Source: an uncultured Prevotellaceae bacterium (lineage in GTDB: Bacteria > Bacteroidota > Bacteroidia > Bacteroidales > Bacteroidaceae). Taken from it: 49,567 bases of DNA. Below, piece after piece: positions 18,095-28,321 of this stretch; position 1 is the first letter of the stretch, and the number at the start of each line of letters is the position of its first letter. Location: the NCBI GenBank assembly GCA_902799765.1, contig CADCBZ010000018.1:1-49567 (forward strand), read 5' to 3'. Under the pieces are notes generated by a model that was given only the letters and a program-made list of their open reading frames with translations, had not been told where the DNA came from and did no database searches. The position numbers and the translations under genes are program-made.

Positions 18095-18801
18095 CGAATA
18101 TAAAAATCTTGTATTAATTGTTGGTACCAAGAACTCCTAACATTCGGAGGTTCTTCGATAATACCATCTTCTATATATAATTCATCTGCAGGATGTTTTG
18201 TTAATTCAATCAACTGACGCTTCGGTTGTTTCTTCGGTGTAGTCCGAATATGTGTGACTCGTGAAAGAAAAAAGCCTGCGAGACAAGCTTCGGCCTCTAA
18301 TGTAGAACGACACTCCGATGGAATTACCAAGGAAAACATGCCATTGGGTTTCAGTAATCTGAAGGCCGATGCCATCAGTTGTTCATATGTAAGACTAATG
18401 GTATGCCTTGCTATCGTACGCTGTTGATCCGGACAAGTTATAGCATCTATAAAATACGGAGGATTACTCACAATGGCATCAAATCCTTCTTTATATTCAA
18501 AATCCAAGACATTCTGTGCTCGTATCTCAACCCTTGACGCAAATGGTGATATTGCTACATTTTCTTGTGCTTGGCTTACGGCCTCACCATCGATGTCGAT
18601 ACCAAGAACTGTCGCTTCCGGAAAGCGTTGAGCCATCATCAGAGCGATGAGCCCTGTCCCTGTGCCAATGTCGAGGATCCGGGCCGAGTTTATTGGCACC
18701 TGAGCCCAAGCACCTAATAAAGTACCGTCTGTTCCTACCTTCATCGCACAGCGTTGCTGATGAATGGTAAACTGTTTGAATTGAAAGTAATCATTTGCCA
18801 T
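18091..18801 (-). CDS. trmN6: tRNA1(Val) A37 N6-methyltransferase
   Basis: The 236-residue SAM-dependent methyltransferase begins FQFKQFTIHQQRCAMKVGTDG, typical of TrmN6/YfiC. The SAM motif is ILDIGTGTGLIALMMAQR, and the catalytic motif IVSNPPYF is of the N6-adenine type. It modifies A37 next to the anticodon of tRNA-Val. It is transcribed divergently from lon with the omega-amidase gene after it. The -7 promoter element lies only 11 bp from the ATG, so the leader is very short. Confidence 0.93.
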   Translation of the reverse strand: MANDYFQFKQFTIHQQRCAMKVGTDGTLLGAWAQVPINSARILDIGTGTGLIALMMAQRFPEATVLGIDIDGEAVSQAQENVAISPFASRVEIRAQNVLDFEYKEGFDAIVSNPPYFIDAITCPDQQRTIARHTISLTYEQLMASAFRLLKPNGMFSLVIPSECRSTLEAEACLAGFFLSRVTHIRTTPKKQPKRQLIELTKHPADELYIEDGIIEEPPNVRSSWYQQLIQDFYIR

Positions 18802-18811
18802 AATTTCGCTA

Positions 18812-18819
18812 CAAAGGTA
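18812..18819 (-). promoter_or_regulatory. -7 element of the trmN6 promoter
   Basis: TACCTTTG on the minus strand matches TAnnTTTG; no clear TTTG is present 19-21 bp upstream. It ends 11 bp from the trmN6 ATG. Confidence 0.6.
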
Positions 18820-18904
18820 GCATAAAAAATCGATTATTCGTGAGAAAAAGCAAATTATTTGTTAATTCTTTAATCCTTCATTCGTCTTTCTTATTTATTA
18901 TTAG

Positions 18905-18912
18905 TAACTTTG
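18905..18912 (+). promoter_or_regulatory. -7 element of the lon operon promoter
   Basis: TAACTTTG matches TAnnTTTG, 34 bp before the lon ATG. A one-mismatch -33 (TTCG) lies about 20 bp upstream. Confidence 0.65.
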
Positions 18913-18946
18913 CACCCGTTTTTTAAGAGAGAAATAATTTAGAAGT

Positions 18947-21409
18947 ATGAGTAATCAGAATAAGAATTCAGCATTTCAGATGATAGCCGACATTGAAGGG
19001 GATATAAAGGATATATTGAATATCAATCCCCCCGATAATGTACCTATCCTGCCTGTGCGAAACCTGGTATTGTTTCCTGGAGTGGTCTCCCCTATCCTCA
19101 TTGGTAGGGATTCAAGTAAGATAGTGATACAGAAAGCCGAGAAAAGAGGTGAACTTATTGGAATTATTTGTCAGCGTGACCCTGAGGTTGACGTACCATT
19201 GCAGGAAGACCTCTATAAGACAGGTGTATTTGCAAAGGTGATGAAGCTATTGACATTGCCTAATGGTAATATCACAGCCATCGTGCAGTGTCATAGCAGA
19301 TTACAGCTTAACAGAATCACTCAGACATCACCCTATCTTGAGGGTGATGTTGAGGCATTGACGGATTTGGATCCTGAAAAAAGGGATCGTGAATTCAAAA
19401 CAGCTATGGATGACCTTCGCAATCTTGTTAATGAGTATATAAATGTAAGTGAGGACATCCCCGACGAAGCAACCTTTGCCATCAAGAATATTACCAATAA
19501 TATCATGGCACTGAACTTCGTATGCTCTAACATGCCATTCCCTGTTAAGGAAAAGATCAAGTTGTTGGAGATGGAGTCTGTAAAAGAACGTCTCTTCAAT
19601 GTGATGAAAATCATCAATCGCGAAATCAACCTTCAAAATCTGAAAGCTGACATCCGTAACAAAACTCGTGAGGATATTGATGAACAACAACGCAACTACT
19701 TCTTGCAACAGCAGATTAAGAACATGCAGGCAGAGATGGGTAACGAGTCTTCGCCTGAGAAATATGAATTGCTGAAGAAGGCAGAAGGAAAAAAATGGCC
19801 TGCAGAGATCAGTAAGACTTTTTTTAAGGAAGCCGACAAGTTGGACAATCTGAATCCTCAGAGTCCTGAATTCAATGTACTTTTGAATTATCTTCAGACG
19901 CTCGTAAGTCTTCCCTGGGGTGAATATACCACTGATGATTTGGATCTGAAGCGAGCTCAGAAGATTCTGGATCAGGATCATTATGGTATGGAGAAAGTAA
20001 AAGAGCGTATCCTTGAATATATGGCTGTGCTTGCCCTTCGTGGTGACCTGAAGAGTCCTATTCTCTGTCTCTATGGTCCTCCAGGTGTTGGTAAGACCTC
20101 ACTTGGGAAATCGATTGCTGCTGCCATGAAACGTAAATATGTACGAATATCTCTGGGTGGTCTTCACGATGAAGCTGAGATACGCGGACATCGTCGAACC
20201 TATATCGGTGCGATGCCAGGTCGTATCATCAAGTCTATCCAAAAAGCAGGGTCCAGCAACCCAGTGTTTATTCTTGATGAGATTGACAAGGTGACGCAGA
20301 TGACCCATAATGGTGATCCTGCATCTGCGATGTTAGAGGTGCTTGACCCAGAACAGAATAATGCTTTCCACGATAATTATCTCGATGTGGATTATGATCT
20401 CTCAAAGGTGTTGTTTATTGCTACAGCTAACAACCTGAGTACCATCCCTCGGCCCCTACTCGACCGTATGGAGATCATTGAGGTGAGCGGTTATATCACA
20501 GAAGAGAAGATCGAAATTGCCAAACGTCATTTGATTCCTCGTGAGTTGGATAACACCGGACAAAATGTCAAAGGCTTAAAGCCTACATTTAACAAGGCTT
20601 CCATTGAGATGATCATCGAACGATATACGCGTGAGAGTGGTGTCCGTCAGTTAGAGAAGCAAATTAATAAGGCGCTCCGTAAGATTGCCTACAAACGCCA
20701 GTTGGAGGATAATGCCGACTATAAGAAAATCACACCTGCGGAAATTGAGGATCTGTTGGGTAAACCACCTTTCTATCGTGACATTTATCAGGGTAATGAT
20801 TATGCAGGCGTAGTAACAGGATTAGCATGGACGAGTGTTGGTGGAGAAATTCTGTTTATTGAGACCTCGTTGTCAAAAGGAAAAGGTAATAAGCTCACGC
20901 TGACGGGAAACCTTGGCGATGTAATGAAAGAATCGGCTATCTTGGCTCTGGAATATGTGAAGGCTCATGCAGAGACTTTGAATATTGATTACCGTATCTT
21001 CGACAATTGGAACATTCATATCCATGTACCAGAAGGGGCTACGCCTAAGGATGGTCCATCTGCCGGTATTACCATCGCTACCAGTATCGCTTCTGCCCTT
21101 ACCCAGCGAAAGATTCGCAAGAACACCGCAATGACTGGCGAGATCACCCTTCGTGGAAAAGTTCTGCCCGTAGGTGGTATCAAGGAGAAAATCCTTGCTG
21201 CCAAACGTGCTGGCATCACCGATATCGTGATGTGTTGTGAGAATGAGAAAGATATCCTTGAAATTCCCGATATGTATCTGAAAGGTGTCACTTTCCATTA
21301 TGTTGAGAATGTGCAGGATGTGTGGAACTTTGCTTTGACGGATGAGATCGTTAAAAATCCTCTGGACTTCACTATCCAGGAAGATGAAAAGAAAGATGAG
21401 AAGAAATGA
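18947..21409 (+). CDS. lon: ATP-dependent Lon protease
   Basis: This 820-residue cytoplasmic protease degrades misfolded and regulatory proteins. The N-terminal LON substrate domain starts at about residue 33 ([16 protein letters not shown]). Next come a coiled coil and an AAA+ module with Walker [12 protein letters not shown] and Walker B FILDEIDK. The C-terminal Ser-Lys protease has the catalytic Ser in DGPSAGI and Lys in [13 protein letters not shown]. The tail is Lys/Asp/Glu-rich ([10 protein letters not shown]). It is first in a plus-strand operon; its stop overlaps the tgt start by 4 bp. Confidence 0.98.
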   Translation: MSNQNKNSAFQMIADIEGDIKDILNINPPDNVPILPVRNLVLFPGVVSPILIGRDSSKIVIQKAEKRGELIGIICQRDPEVDVPLQEDLYKTGVFAKVMKLLTLPNGNITAIVQCHSRLQLNRITQTSPYLEGDVEALTDLDPEKRDREFKTAMDDLRNLVNEYINVSEDIPDEATFAIKNITNNIMALNFVCSNMPFPVKEKIKLLEMESVKERLFNVMKIINREINLQNLKADIRNKTREDIDEQQRNYFLQQQIKNMQAEMGNESSPEKYELLKKAEGKKWPAEISKTFFKEADKLDNLNPQSPEFNVLLNYLQTLVSLPWGEYTTDDLDLKRAQKILDQDHYGMEKVKERILEYMAVLALRGDLKSPILCLYGPPGVGKTSLGKSIAAAMKRKYVRISLGGLHDEAEIRGHRRTYIGAMPGRIIKSIQKAGSSNPVFILDEIDKVTQMTHNGDPASAMLEVLDPEQNNAFHDNYLDVDYDLSKVLFIATANNLSTIPRPLLDRMEIIEVSGYITEEKIEIAKRHLIPRELDNTGQNVKGLKPTFNKASIEMIIERYTRESGVRQLEKQINKALRKIAYKRQLEDNADYKKITPAEIEDLLGKPPFYRDIYQGNDYAGVVTGLAWTSVGGEILFIETSLSKGKGNKLTLTGNLGDVMKESAILALEYVKAHAETLNIDYRIFDNWNIHIHVPEGATPKDGPSAGITIATSIASALTQRKIRKNTAMTGEITLRGKVLPVGGIKEKILAAKRAGITDIVMCCENEKDILEIPDMYLKGVTFHYVENVQDVWNFALTDEIVKNPLDFTIQEDEKKDEKK

Positions 21410-22548
21410 CGTTTGAACTGCAACATACCGATTCTGCCAGTGATGCTCGTGCTGGTATCATTACCACCGATCACGGACAGATTCAGACACCTATCTTTAT
21501 GCCTGTCGGAACGGCTGGTACTGTGAAAGGTGTACACTTTTCTGAACTGCGTGATCAGGTGAAGGCACAAATCATCTTGGGAAACACCTATCATCTGTAT
21601 CTCAGACCTGGTCTCGATATTCTCCGAAAAGCAGGTGGACTGCATAAGTTTAATACTTGGGATCGTCCTATCCTCACTGACAGTGGTGGTTTTCAGGTGT
21701 TCTCACTGACAGGTATTCGGAAACTGCGTGAAGAAGGTTGTGAGTTTCAGAGTCATATCGACGGTTCCAGGCATATCTTTACGCCAGAGAACGTGATGGA
21801 TACGGAGCGTATCATCGGTGCAGATATCATGATGGCACTCGACGAGTGTCCTCCAGGACAGAGTGATTATCAGTACGCCAAGAAGTCATTGGGATTGACC
21901 CAGCGTTGGTTGGAGCGCTGTGTGAAACGTTTTAAAGAGACAGAACCTCTGTATGGCTATAACCAGACATTATTCCCTATTGTTCAGGGATGTACCTATA
22001 AGGATCTGCGTCAAGATGCAGCCAAGCATGTCTGTGATATCCTGGGACAGCTTAATGATGGTGGTGGAGCATCTATCGGCGGATTGGCTGTCGGTGAGCC
22101 CACGGAGGTGATGTATGAAATGATTGAAGTAGTGAACGAGATTCTGCCCAAGGATCGTCCCCGTTATCTGATGGGGGTCGGAACACCGCAGAATATCCTT
22201 GAGGCTATCGAACGAGGTGTTGATATGTTCGACTGTGTGATGCCTACTCGTAATGGACGTAATGCCATGCTCTTCACCTATGAAGGAACAATGAATATGC
22301 GTAACAAAAAGTGGGAAGATGATTTCTCACCTATCGACCCTGATGGTTGTTACATCGATCAGTTGCATACGAAGGCTTATCTTCACCATCTCTTCAAGGC
22401 TCAGGAGTTGCTTGCCATGCAGATAGCCTCCATCCATAATCTTGCATTCTATCTGCGATTGGTAACCGATGCACGTCAGCATATCATAGCAGGCGACTTT
22501 GTACAATGGAAACGTAGTGTCATCGACAAATTAGGACAACGACGATGA
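21406..22548 (+). CDS. tgt: queuine tRNA-ribosyltransferase
   Basis: The 380-residue TIM-barrel enzyme exchanges guanine-34 for the queuosine precursor preQ1 in GUN-anticodon tRNAs. It shows PVGTAGTVKG at the N-terminus, LTDSGGFQVFSL with the catalytic Asp, and GVDMFDCVMPTRNGRN with the second Asp. The zinc-site region near the C-terminus reads LHTKAYLHHLF. It is coupled by 4-bp overlaps to lon upstream and to the LptF/G permease downstream. Confidence 0.97.
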   Translation: MTFELQHTDSASDARAGIITTDHGQIQTPIFMPVGTAGTVKGVHFSELRDQVKAQIILGNTYHLYLRPGLDILRKAGGLHKFNTWDRPILTDSGGFQVFSLTGIRKLREEGCEFQSHIDGSRHIFTPENVMDTERIIGADIMMALDECPPGQSDYQYAKKSLGLTQRWLERCVKRFKETEPLYGYNQTLFPIVQGCTYKDLRQDAAKHVCDILGQLNDGGGASIGGLAVGEPTEVMYEMIEVVNEILPKDRPRYLMGVGTPQNILEAIERGVDMFDCVMPTRNGRNAMLFTYEGTMNMRNKKWEDDFSPIDPDGCYIDQLHTKAYLHHLFKAQELLAMQIASIHNLAFYLRLVTDARQHIIAGDFVQWKRSVIDKLGQRR

Positions 22549-23738
22549 ATAAAGAAAACTTGAAACGGTATCTCGTTCTGATCGTTAAATATTGGCGGCA
22601 GTTACGCAGAGGTGTTGGGAAAGTTTGGAGGAAGATCAATCCTGCACAGTTCTTGACACGTCTCGACCGTTATATCATGGCAAAATTTATCGGAACCTAT
22701 ATCTACTCGATCATTCTGATCATCTCTATTGCCATTGTCTTTGACGTGAATGAGAACCTTTCCAAGTTTGCTACGAATGGTGCACCACTGAAGGCTATCG
22801 TTTTCGATTACTATGCCAACTTCGTGCCTTACTTCTCAAACCTGTTCTCACCATTGTTCGTCTTCATTGCTGTTATCTTCTTTACCTCCAAATTGGCAGG
22901 CAATAGCGAAATCATCGCCATGTTGGCAGCTGGTGTGAGTTTCAAGCGGCTCATGAAGCCATATATGCTCTCAGCAGCTTTGATAGCTGTTGTGAATTTC
23001 TATCTCATCTCCAATGTTATTCCTCATGGTACTGTGACTCGTCAAGATTTTGAAGCCAAATATAAAAACTCTAAGCGTACCACCTCTGCCAGTAATGTAC
23101 AGCTGATGGTGGGACCAGGCATCATTGCTTACATCCAGAGCTACGACAACCGCACCAAGACAGGTTATGGTTTTTCGTTGGATAAGTTTGAGAACAAGAA
23201 ATTGGTGAGTCACATGACGGCTTCAACAATCCGTTATGACTCTATCAGTGAAACGCGTTTCCATTGGAAAGCCAACAACTACAAGATCAGAAAGCTGAAA
23301 GGTCTGCGTGAAGAGATTACGACTGGCGCCATGATAGATACCGTCATTCATATGGAACCTATGGATCTGGTATTCTCCAAGGGGCAGCAGGAGACGCTAA
23401 CCTCATCTGAACTACGACAATATATCTCCAAACAGACAGAACGCGGTTCAGGCAATGTGGTGCAGTATGAAGTGGAATACCATAAACGTTTTGCCACCTC
23501 ATTTGCCTCCTTCATCTTAACCATTATTGGTGTGAGTCTCTCAAGCCGCAAGCGTAAAGGTGGTATGGGACTCTATCTGGGTATTGGTCTGGCACTTTCT
23601 TTCTCCTATATTCTGTTGCAGACAGTTAGTGCTACCTTTGCCATCAATGCGGACACCCCGCCGATACTGGCTGCGTGGATTCCGAATATTCTGTATTCTA
23701 TTATTGCATATTTCTGTTACCGACAAGCACCGAATTAA
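22545..23738 (+). CDS. LptF/LptG-family lipopolysaccharide-transport permease
   Basis: The 397-residue inner-membrane protein starts with a cytoplasmic ~40 residues, then LDRYIMAKFIGTYIYSIILI, the typical YjgP/YjgQ opening. Three membrane helices precede a large periplasmic beta-jellyroll domain (about residues 170-290), and three follow it. With LptB it extracts LPS from the inner membrane. LptF and LptG cannot be told apart here. It overlaps tgt by 4 bp and the helicase by 1 bp (TAATG). Confidence 0.92.
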   Translation: MNKENLKRYLVLIVKYWRQLRRGVGKVWRKINPAQFLTRLDRYIMAKFIGTYIYSIILIISIAIVFDVNENLSKFATNGAPLKAIVFDYYANFVPYFSNLFSPLFVFIAVIFFTSKLAGNSEIIAMLAAGVSFKRLMKPYMLSAALIAVVNFYLISNVIPHGTVTRQDFEAKYKNSKRTTSASNVQLMVGPGIIAYIQSYDNRTKTGYGFSLDKFENKKLVSHMTASTIRYDSISETRFHWKANNYKIRKLKGLREEITTGAMIDTVIHMEPMDLVFSKGQQETLTSSELRQYISKQTERGSGNVVQYEVEYHKRFATSFASFILTIIGVSLSSRKRKGGMGLYLGIGLALSFSYILLQTVSATFAINADTPPILAAWIPNILYSIIAYFCYRQAPN

Positions 23739-24988
23739 TGAAATTTGAAGAAACATATCTGAACGATAATATCCTTGATGCTCTCTATGATATGCATTTT
23801 GAGGATATGACTCCTATTCAGGAACGTTGCATTCCTGAGATTCTCGATGGGTATGATGTGCTGGGTGTGGCTCAGACGGGTACTGGAAAAACTGCAGCCT
23901 ATCTCTTGCCGATTCTCTCCCAACTTGATGATGGCGGCTATCCCAAAGATGCCATCAACTGTATCATTATGTCACCCACACGAGAACTTGCCCAGCAGAT
24001 TGATCAGGCCATGCAAGGCTTCGGCTATTATCTTGATGGTGTCAGTAGTGTAGCCGTCTATGGAGGAAACGATGCAGGACGCTATGATCAGGAACTGCGA
24101 GGCATGCGTTTGGGTGCTGATGTGCTCATCGCCACACCTGGTCGTCTGTTGAGCCATTTGAAAGTGGGCAATCTCGACCTCAGCCGATGTTCTTTCTTTG
24201 TGCTCGATGAGGCAGATCGTATGCTTGATATGGGATTTATCGATGACATCATGAAACTGGTACAGGAACTGCCTGAGAGTTGTCAGCGCATCATGTTCTC
24301 TGCCACTATGCCAAAGAAAATCCGTGAGTTGGCTGTTCAGTTGCTGCACGATCCTGTAGAGGTAAAGATTGCCGTATCGAAACCTGCAGAGAAAATCCAA
24401 CAAAGTGCATATGTCTGCTACGACCCACAGAAACTGAAGATTATCAATCACATCTTCAAGCAGGGAGACTTGAAACGTGTGATTATCTTCTCTGGTAAGA
24501 AAGAACGTGTGAAAGAGATCAACCGCAGCCTGAAGTCCATGCATATCAACTGCGACCAGATGCATAGTGATCTCTCTCAGCAGGAACGCGACGAGGTGAT
24601 GTATCGTTTCAAGGCAGGACAGACGGATGTGCTCGTAGCTACCGATATTGTGGCAAGAGGTATTGATATCGATGACATCCGCACCGTTATTAACTACGAT
24701 GTGCCCCATGATGCAGAGGACTATGTACATCGTATTGGTCGTACAGCCCGTGCTGATCGTGATGGTGTGGCTATTACCTTTATCAGCGAGACAGACATCT
24801 ACCGTTTCCAGCAAATAGAACATTTTCTGGGTAAGGAAGTAGAGAAAGTTGCCTTACCAGAAGGAATTGGAGAGGGACCCGAATATACCAAACGTGAGAA
24901 GAAGCGTTCCAATACCCGACGTCACGGTCGTTGGCATAGTAAGGGTAACGGACGAAATAATCAAAAGAAAACCAAGAAGAATAAGTGA
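23738..24988 (+). CDS. DEAD-box ATP-dependent RNA helicase
   Basis: The 416-residue protein starts at ATG 23738 (MKFEETYLND), inside the TAATG overlap with the permease stop; the frame's extension back to 23675 is rejected. Motifs in order: Q-motif (MTPIQERCIPEILDG), I (AQTGTGKT), Ia (PTRELAQQ), II (VLDEADRMLDMGF), III (SATMP), V (ARGIDIDD) and VI (HRIGRTARA). A basic tail (KREKKRSNTRRHGRW and KKTKKNK) probably binds RNA. It resembles RhlE-type helicases, which act in ribosome assembly or RNA decay. Confidence 0.95.
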   Translation: MKFEETYLNDNILDALYDMHFEDMTPIQERCIPEILDGYDVLGVAQTGTGKTAAYLLPILSQLDDGGYPKDAINCIIMSPTRELAQQIDQAMQGFGYYLDGVSSVAVYGGNDAGRYDQELRGMRLGADVLIATPGRLLSHLKVGNLDLSRCSFFVLDEADRMLDMGFIDDIMKLVQELPESCQRIMFSATMPKKIRELAVQLLHDPVEVKIAVSKPAEKIQQSAYVCYDPQKLKIINHIFKQGDLKRVIIFSGKKERVKEINRSLKSMHINCDQMHSDLSQQERDEVMYRFKAGQTDVLVATDIVARGIDIDDIRTVINYDVPHDAEDYVHRIGRTARADRDGVAITFISETDIYRFQQIEHFLGKEVEKVALPEGIGEGPEYTKREKKRSNTRRHGRWHSKGNGRNNQKKTKKNK

Positions 24989-24989
24989 T

Positions 24990-25823
24990 ATGTTGACAGC
25001 TCCTATCTGCAAGATTAATCTCGGACTAAATGTCGTAGAGAAACGCCCCGATGGTTATCACAACCTTGAGACCGTGTTCTATCCAGTACCTATCTCTGAT
25101 GCACTGGAGGTGTTTCCTATGGATCCGCAGTTCCCTTCAGATGTCGATTGCGACCTGAAAGTCACCAACCTCCATATCGAGGGCGATGAGCAGAAGAATC
25201 TGGTGGTGAAGGCCTATCATCTTCTGAAACAGGACTTCCCTACTCTGCCACGTATCCACACACATCTTTATAAAGGTATTCCTACGCAGGCTGGTATGGG
25301 AGGAGGTTCCAGCGATTGCGGTTTCATGATTACGTTGCTGAACAGTCAGTTCAACCTCGGACTCTCTGAGCAGCAGATGATCGACTACGCCGCCAAGTTA
25401 GGTGCTGACTGTGCATTCTTCGTTGTCAATCGTCCTGTCTATGCAGAAGGTATTGGTGAGAAGATGCAGTCTATCGACTTAGATTTGAAAGGCTGGCATT
25501 TGGCTATTGTGCGCCCTGCTATCCCCGTCTCTACGAAAGAGGCCTTCTCACTGATTACCCCTTGTCATCCTGTACACAATTGTCGTGATATCGTGATGCA
25601 GCCTGTGGAGACCTGGCGTGGTTTACTCACAAATGACTTTGAGAAGAGTGTCTTTGCCATTCATCCTGAGATTGGGGCTATCAAGGATCGTCTTTATGAT
25701 ATGGGGGCTGTCTATGCTGCGATGTCTGGGTCTGGCAGTAGTTTGTTTGGGTTGTTCCGTTCACCGGTAGATCTTAGTGACTTCAATGAAGAAGGCACTT
25801 TCAAGACCTGCATCTCTTTGTGA
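24990..25823 (+). CDS. ispE: 4-diphosphocytidyl-2-C-methyl-D-erythritol kinase
   Basis: The 277-residue GHMP kinase of the MEP isoprenoid pathway phosphorylates the 2-hydroxyl of CDP-ME. ATG 24990 (MLTAPICKINLGLNVVEKRPDGYHNLE) is the start; the open extension to 24849 only overlaps the helicase. The GHMP ATP loop reads TQAGMGGGSSDCG and the C-terminal motif YAAMSGSGSSLFGLF. It is last in the lon operon, one base after the helicase, and is followed by two hairpins. Confidence 0.95.
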   Translation: MLTAPICKINLGLNVVEKRPDGYHNLETVFYPVPISDALEVFPMDPQFPSDVDCDLKVTNLHIEGDEQKNLVVKAYHLLKQDFPTLPRIHTHLYKGIPTQAGMGGGSSDCGFMITLLNSQFNLGLSEQQMIDYAAKLGADCAFFVVNRPVYAEGIGEKMQSIDLDLKGWHLAIVRPAIPVSTKEAFSLITPCHPVHNCRDIVMQPVETWRGLLTNDFEKSVFAIHPEIGAIKDRLYDMGAVYAAMSGSGSSLFGLFRSPVDLSDFNEEGTFKTCISL

Positions 25824-25833
25824 CGTGAAAGAA

Positions 25834-25906
25834 ATGGACCTCGATTCACATCGAAGTCCATTCACAACACAAACACAAAATCGGTTCCTTCGAACCGTTT
25901 TTTTTT
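25834..25906 (+). terminator. double hairpin terminator after ispE
   Basis: The first hairpin (25834-25861) pairs ATGGACCTCGA with TCGAAGTCCAT with one mismatch. The second is a strong terminator: CGGTTC (25882-25887) with GAACCG (25892-25897), followed by nine T (25898-25906). The T-tract runs into the stop codon of convergent galE. Confidence 0.92.
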
Positions 25907-26945
25907 ATTGGATACCGTCCTTACGGAGTTTCTCCTGCCACTTCCAGGCACTCTTCAGCACCTCTTCAGTAGGTGTCTCAGCCTTCCAGCCCAACACCTT
26001 GTTGGCCTTGTCAACATTACCCCATACTTGTTCGATATCACCTTCACGACGTGGTGCAAACTCCCAGTTCACTTTCACGCCTGTAGCTTTCTCAAAACCC
26101 TGAACAACCTCTAAGGTTGAAAGACCCTTACCAGTACCAATGTTGAAAATCTCTACAGCTTCCGTTTCAGGCTTGTCGAGAACACGCTCCATTGCCTTGA
26201 CGTGAGCTTTAGCCAAATCTACCACATAGATATAGTCACGGATACAAGTCTTATCAGGCGTGTTATAGTCGTTTCCGAAGATCTTCAGCTGCTTGCGGAT
26301 TCCCATTGCCGTCTGTGTAACAAATGGAATCAGGTTCATGGGCACACCATTGGGCAACTCACCAATCAGTGCTGTGGGATGGGCACCAATCGGATTGAAG
26401 TAACGCAGGATGATGCTCTTAATGGGCGCACCTGAATGAACATAGTCATGAATAATCTCCTCGTTGATCTGCTTGGTGTTGCCATAGGGGCTCATCGCCT
26501 TCTGCACAGGTGCATCCTCCGTTACAGGCAGATACTCTTTTGAGGGTTGGCCATATACCGTACAGCTTGATGAGAAGATGATGCCCTTCACATCATACTT
26601 CGGCATCAGTTCCAGCAGATTAATCAGCGATACAAGGTTGTTGCGATAGTACATCAATGGTTTTTCCACACTCTCACCCACAGCTTTATTTGCAGCAAAG
26701 TGAATGATACCCTCAATCTTCGGATACTTCTTGAAGATACCTTCCAGTGCTTCAAAATCACAGCAATCCACCTTTTCGAACGCAGGACGGATACCCGTAA
26801 TCTTCTCAATACCGTCAATCACATTCTCATTAGAGTTTGAGAGGTTATCGATTATTACCACCTCATAACCTGCTTCCTGCAGTTCTACTGTTGTATGGCT
26901 TCCAATAAAACCAGTACCACCAGTGACCAAAATTGTCTGTTTCAT
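25905..26945 (-). CDS. galE: UDP-glucose 4-epimerase
   Basis: The 346-residue SDR enzyme interconverts UDP-glucose and UDP-galactose for sugar catabolism and surface polysaccharides. The NAD-binding motif is TGGTGFIGSHT (about residues 7-17). The active site shows SSSCTVYG and the YxxxK pair in YGNTK. The C-terminal RREGDIEQVWG motif is typical of GalE. It lies 37 bp after tilS on the same strand, with its stop in the ispE terminator T-tract. Confidence 0.96.
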   Translation of the reverse strand: MKQTILVTGGTGFIGSHTTVELQEAGYEVVIIDNLSNSNENVIDGIEKITGIRPAFEKVDCCDFEALEGIFKKYPKIEGIIHFAANKAVGESVEKPLMYYRNNLVSLINLLELMPKYDVKGIIFSSSCTVYGQPSKEYLPVTEDAPVQKAMSPYGNTKQINEEIIHDYVHSGAPIKSIILRYFNPIGAHPTALIGELPNGVPMNLIPFVTQTAMGIRKQLKIFGNDYNTPDKTCIRDYIYVVDLAKAHVKAMERVLDKPETEAVEIFNIGTGKGLSTLEVVQGFEKATGVKVNWEFAPRREGDIEQVWGNVDKANKVLGWKAETPTEEVLKSAWKWQEKLRKDGIQ

Positions 26946-26982
26946 ACTCTTATATTTTTAATTCTACATTATATATAATTAT

Positions 26983-28305
26983 CTATATGCTGACCAGAGC
27001 TATTTGCAGGATCTCTTTTGTCTGCTCCGCCACTCTGACTCTGTTATCTATCCTTTTCCCAACAAGCCAAATGATCTGTCCTTCCCTGTCTGTCACCACC
27101 AACTGGCTCTGCTTCTCAAATAGTGAGCACTTCAGGTCTGTCAGATAATCACTCACCAGTTTCCTGCCTGTCATCCCAAAAGGTATAAAGAAATCCCCAT
27201 TCTCTATTGGTCTGACGGTTAATGGGAATTTTACCTTTGCTTTATCTATTGTGATACAATTATTTGACCTTGAAATAGATATATTTTCCTTGTTCTTTAT
27301 ATCGATACAGCATCCTTCATCCAAACGATAACGTCCTTCCTCAGGAATCCTAAGCGATCTTATAGGTGCTTTACGTGGTGCCAGCACCAGTTGATCCCTG
27401 TCTATCAGCAATACATAATCAGGGGTCTCAAATACCCTACCCGATGTTCCCTCCAGATGCTCAGCCAACTGTTCTACCTGTGTGGTATTGAATCCTTTCT
27501 TTGCCAACCATTCATAGAGAAACAGTTCTGGAGATGGTAATCGCCTCAGTTGCGTAATGGCTACAGTCTCCTTCTGAGCATTGTGCTCGATGAGATCTTC
27601 TTGCTGATGCTTGATAGCTGCCTCCACCACCTTCTCCGTCTCCTGCATGAAACGGGCGGTTTTACCGATATTCTCAGCTACACTTGGATTGATCTGCTCC
27701 AACAAAGGTAGCACATTTAATCGGATTTTATTCCTCAATACGTCGTCCACCAGATTTGTAGAGTCGGTCACATAAGGCTGTCCGATGGAATGGAGATAAT
27801 CCTCAATCTCCTGACGACTTACAGCTAGCAGCGGTCTCACGATTTCACCATAATTGGCTCTGATACCTGTCAGTCCGTGAACACCACTTCCTCTCATCAG
27901 GTTCATCAGCAAGGTCTCTACAGCATCATCACGATGATGGGCCACACACACCTTCTCAGCCCCTATATCCTGTCTAAGCTGTCGGAAATAACCGTAGCGT
28001 AGCTCTCTCGCAGCCATTTCAATACTTACTTGATGTAAGGCTGCATATTCCTTTGTGTCAAAGTGAATTAAATGAAGTGGAATTGCTTTCTCTTCGCAGA
28101 GATTCTTCACAAAGTCCTCATCCCGATTGCTCTCCTCACCTCTCAGATGAAAATTGCAATGTGCTGCCTCAATGCGATAGCCAAGATCCTTCAGGATCAG
28201 CAACAGCGCCACGCTGTCTGCCCCACCACTCAGAGCCACGAGATATAATCCCTCACGCCTCAGAAGCCCTTGCTTCGCGATGAAATCAGCAACCTTATCT
28301 TTCAC
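26983..28305 (-). CDS. tilS: tRNA(Ile)-lysidine synthetase
   Basis: The 440-residue cytoplasmic enzyme puts lysidine at C34 of tRNA-Ile(CAU), switching its specificity from Met to Ile. The PP-loop SGGADSVALLL lies at about residues 25-35, and HHRDDAVETLLMNLMRGSG is the second signature. The long C-terminal part ends in the TilS_C domain (FFIPFGMTGRKLVSDYLTD). It lies 16 bp after rlmI, probably in one unit with it and galE. Confidence 0.95.
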   Translation of the reverse strand: MKDKVADFIAKQGLLRREGLYLVALSGGADSVALLLILKDLGYRIEAAHCNFHLRGEESNRDEDFVKNLCEEKAIPLHLIHFDTKEYAALHQVSIEMAARELRYGYFRQLRQDIGAEKVCVAHHRDDAVETLLMNLMRGSGVHGLTGIRANYGEIVRPLLAVSRQEIEDYLHSIGQPYVTDSTNLVDDVLRNKIRLNVLPLLEQINPSVAENIGKTARFMQETEKVVEAAIKHQQEDLIEHNAQKETVAITQLRRLPSPELFLYEWLAKKGFNTTQVEQLAEHLEGTSGRVFETPDYVLLIDRDQLVLAPRKAPIRSLRIPEEGRYRLDEGCCIDIKNKENISISRSNNCITIDKAKVKFPLTVRPIENGDFFIPFGMTGRKLVSDYLTDLKCSLFEKQSQLVVTDREGQIIWLVGKRIDNRVRVAEQTKEILQIALVSI

Positions 28306-28321
28306 TTCTCACTTTTTATTC

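Noticed and set aside
23972-24823. Minus-strand frame of 283 residues
   Set aside because: It is antisense to the DEAD-box helicase with all motifs on the plus strand.
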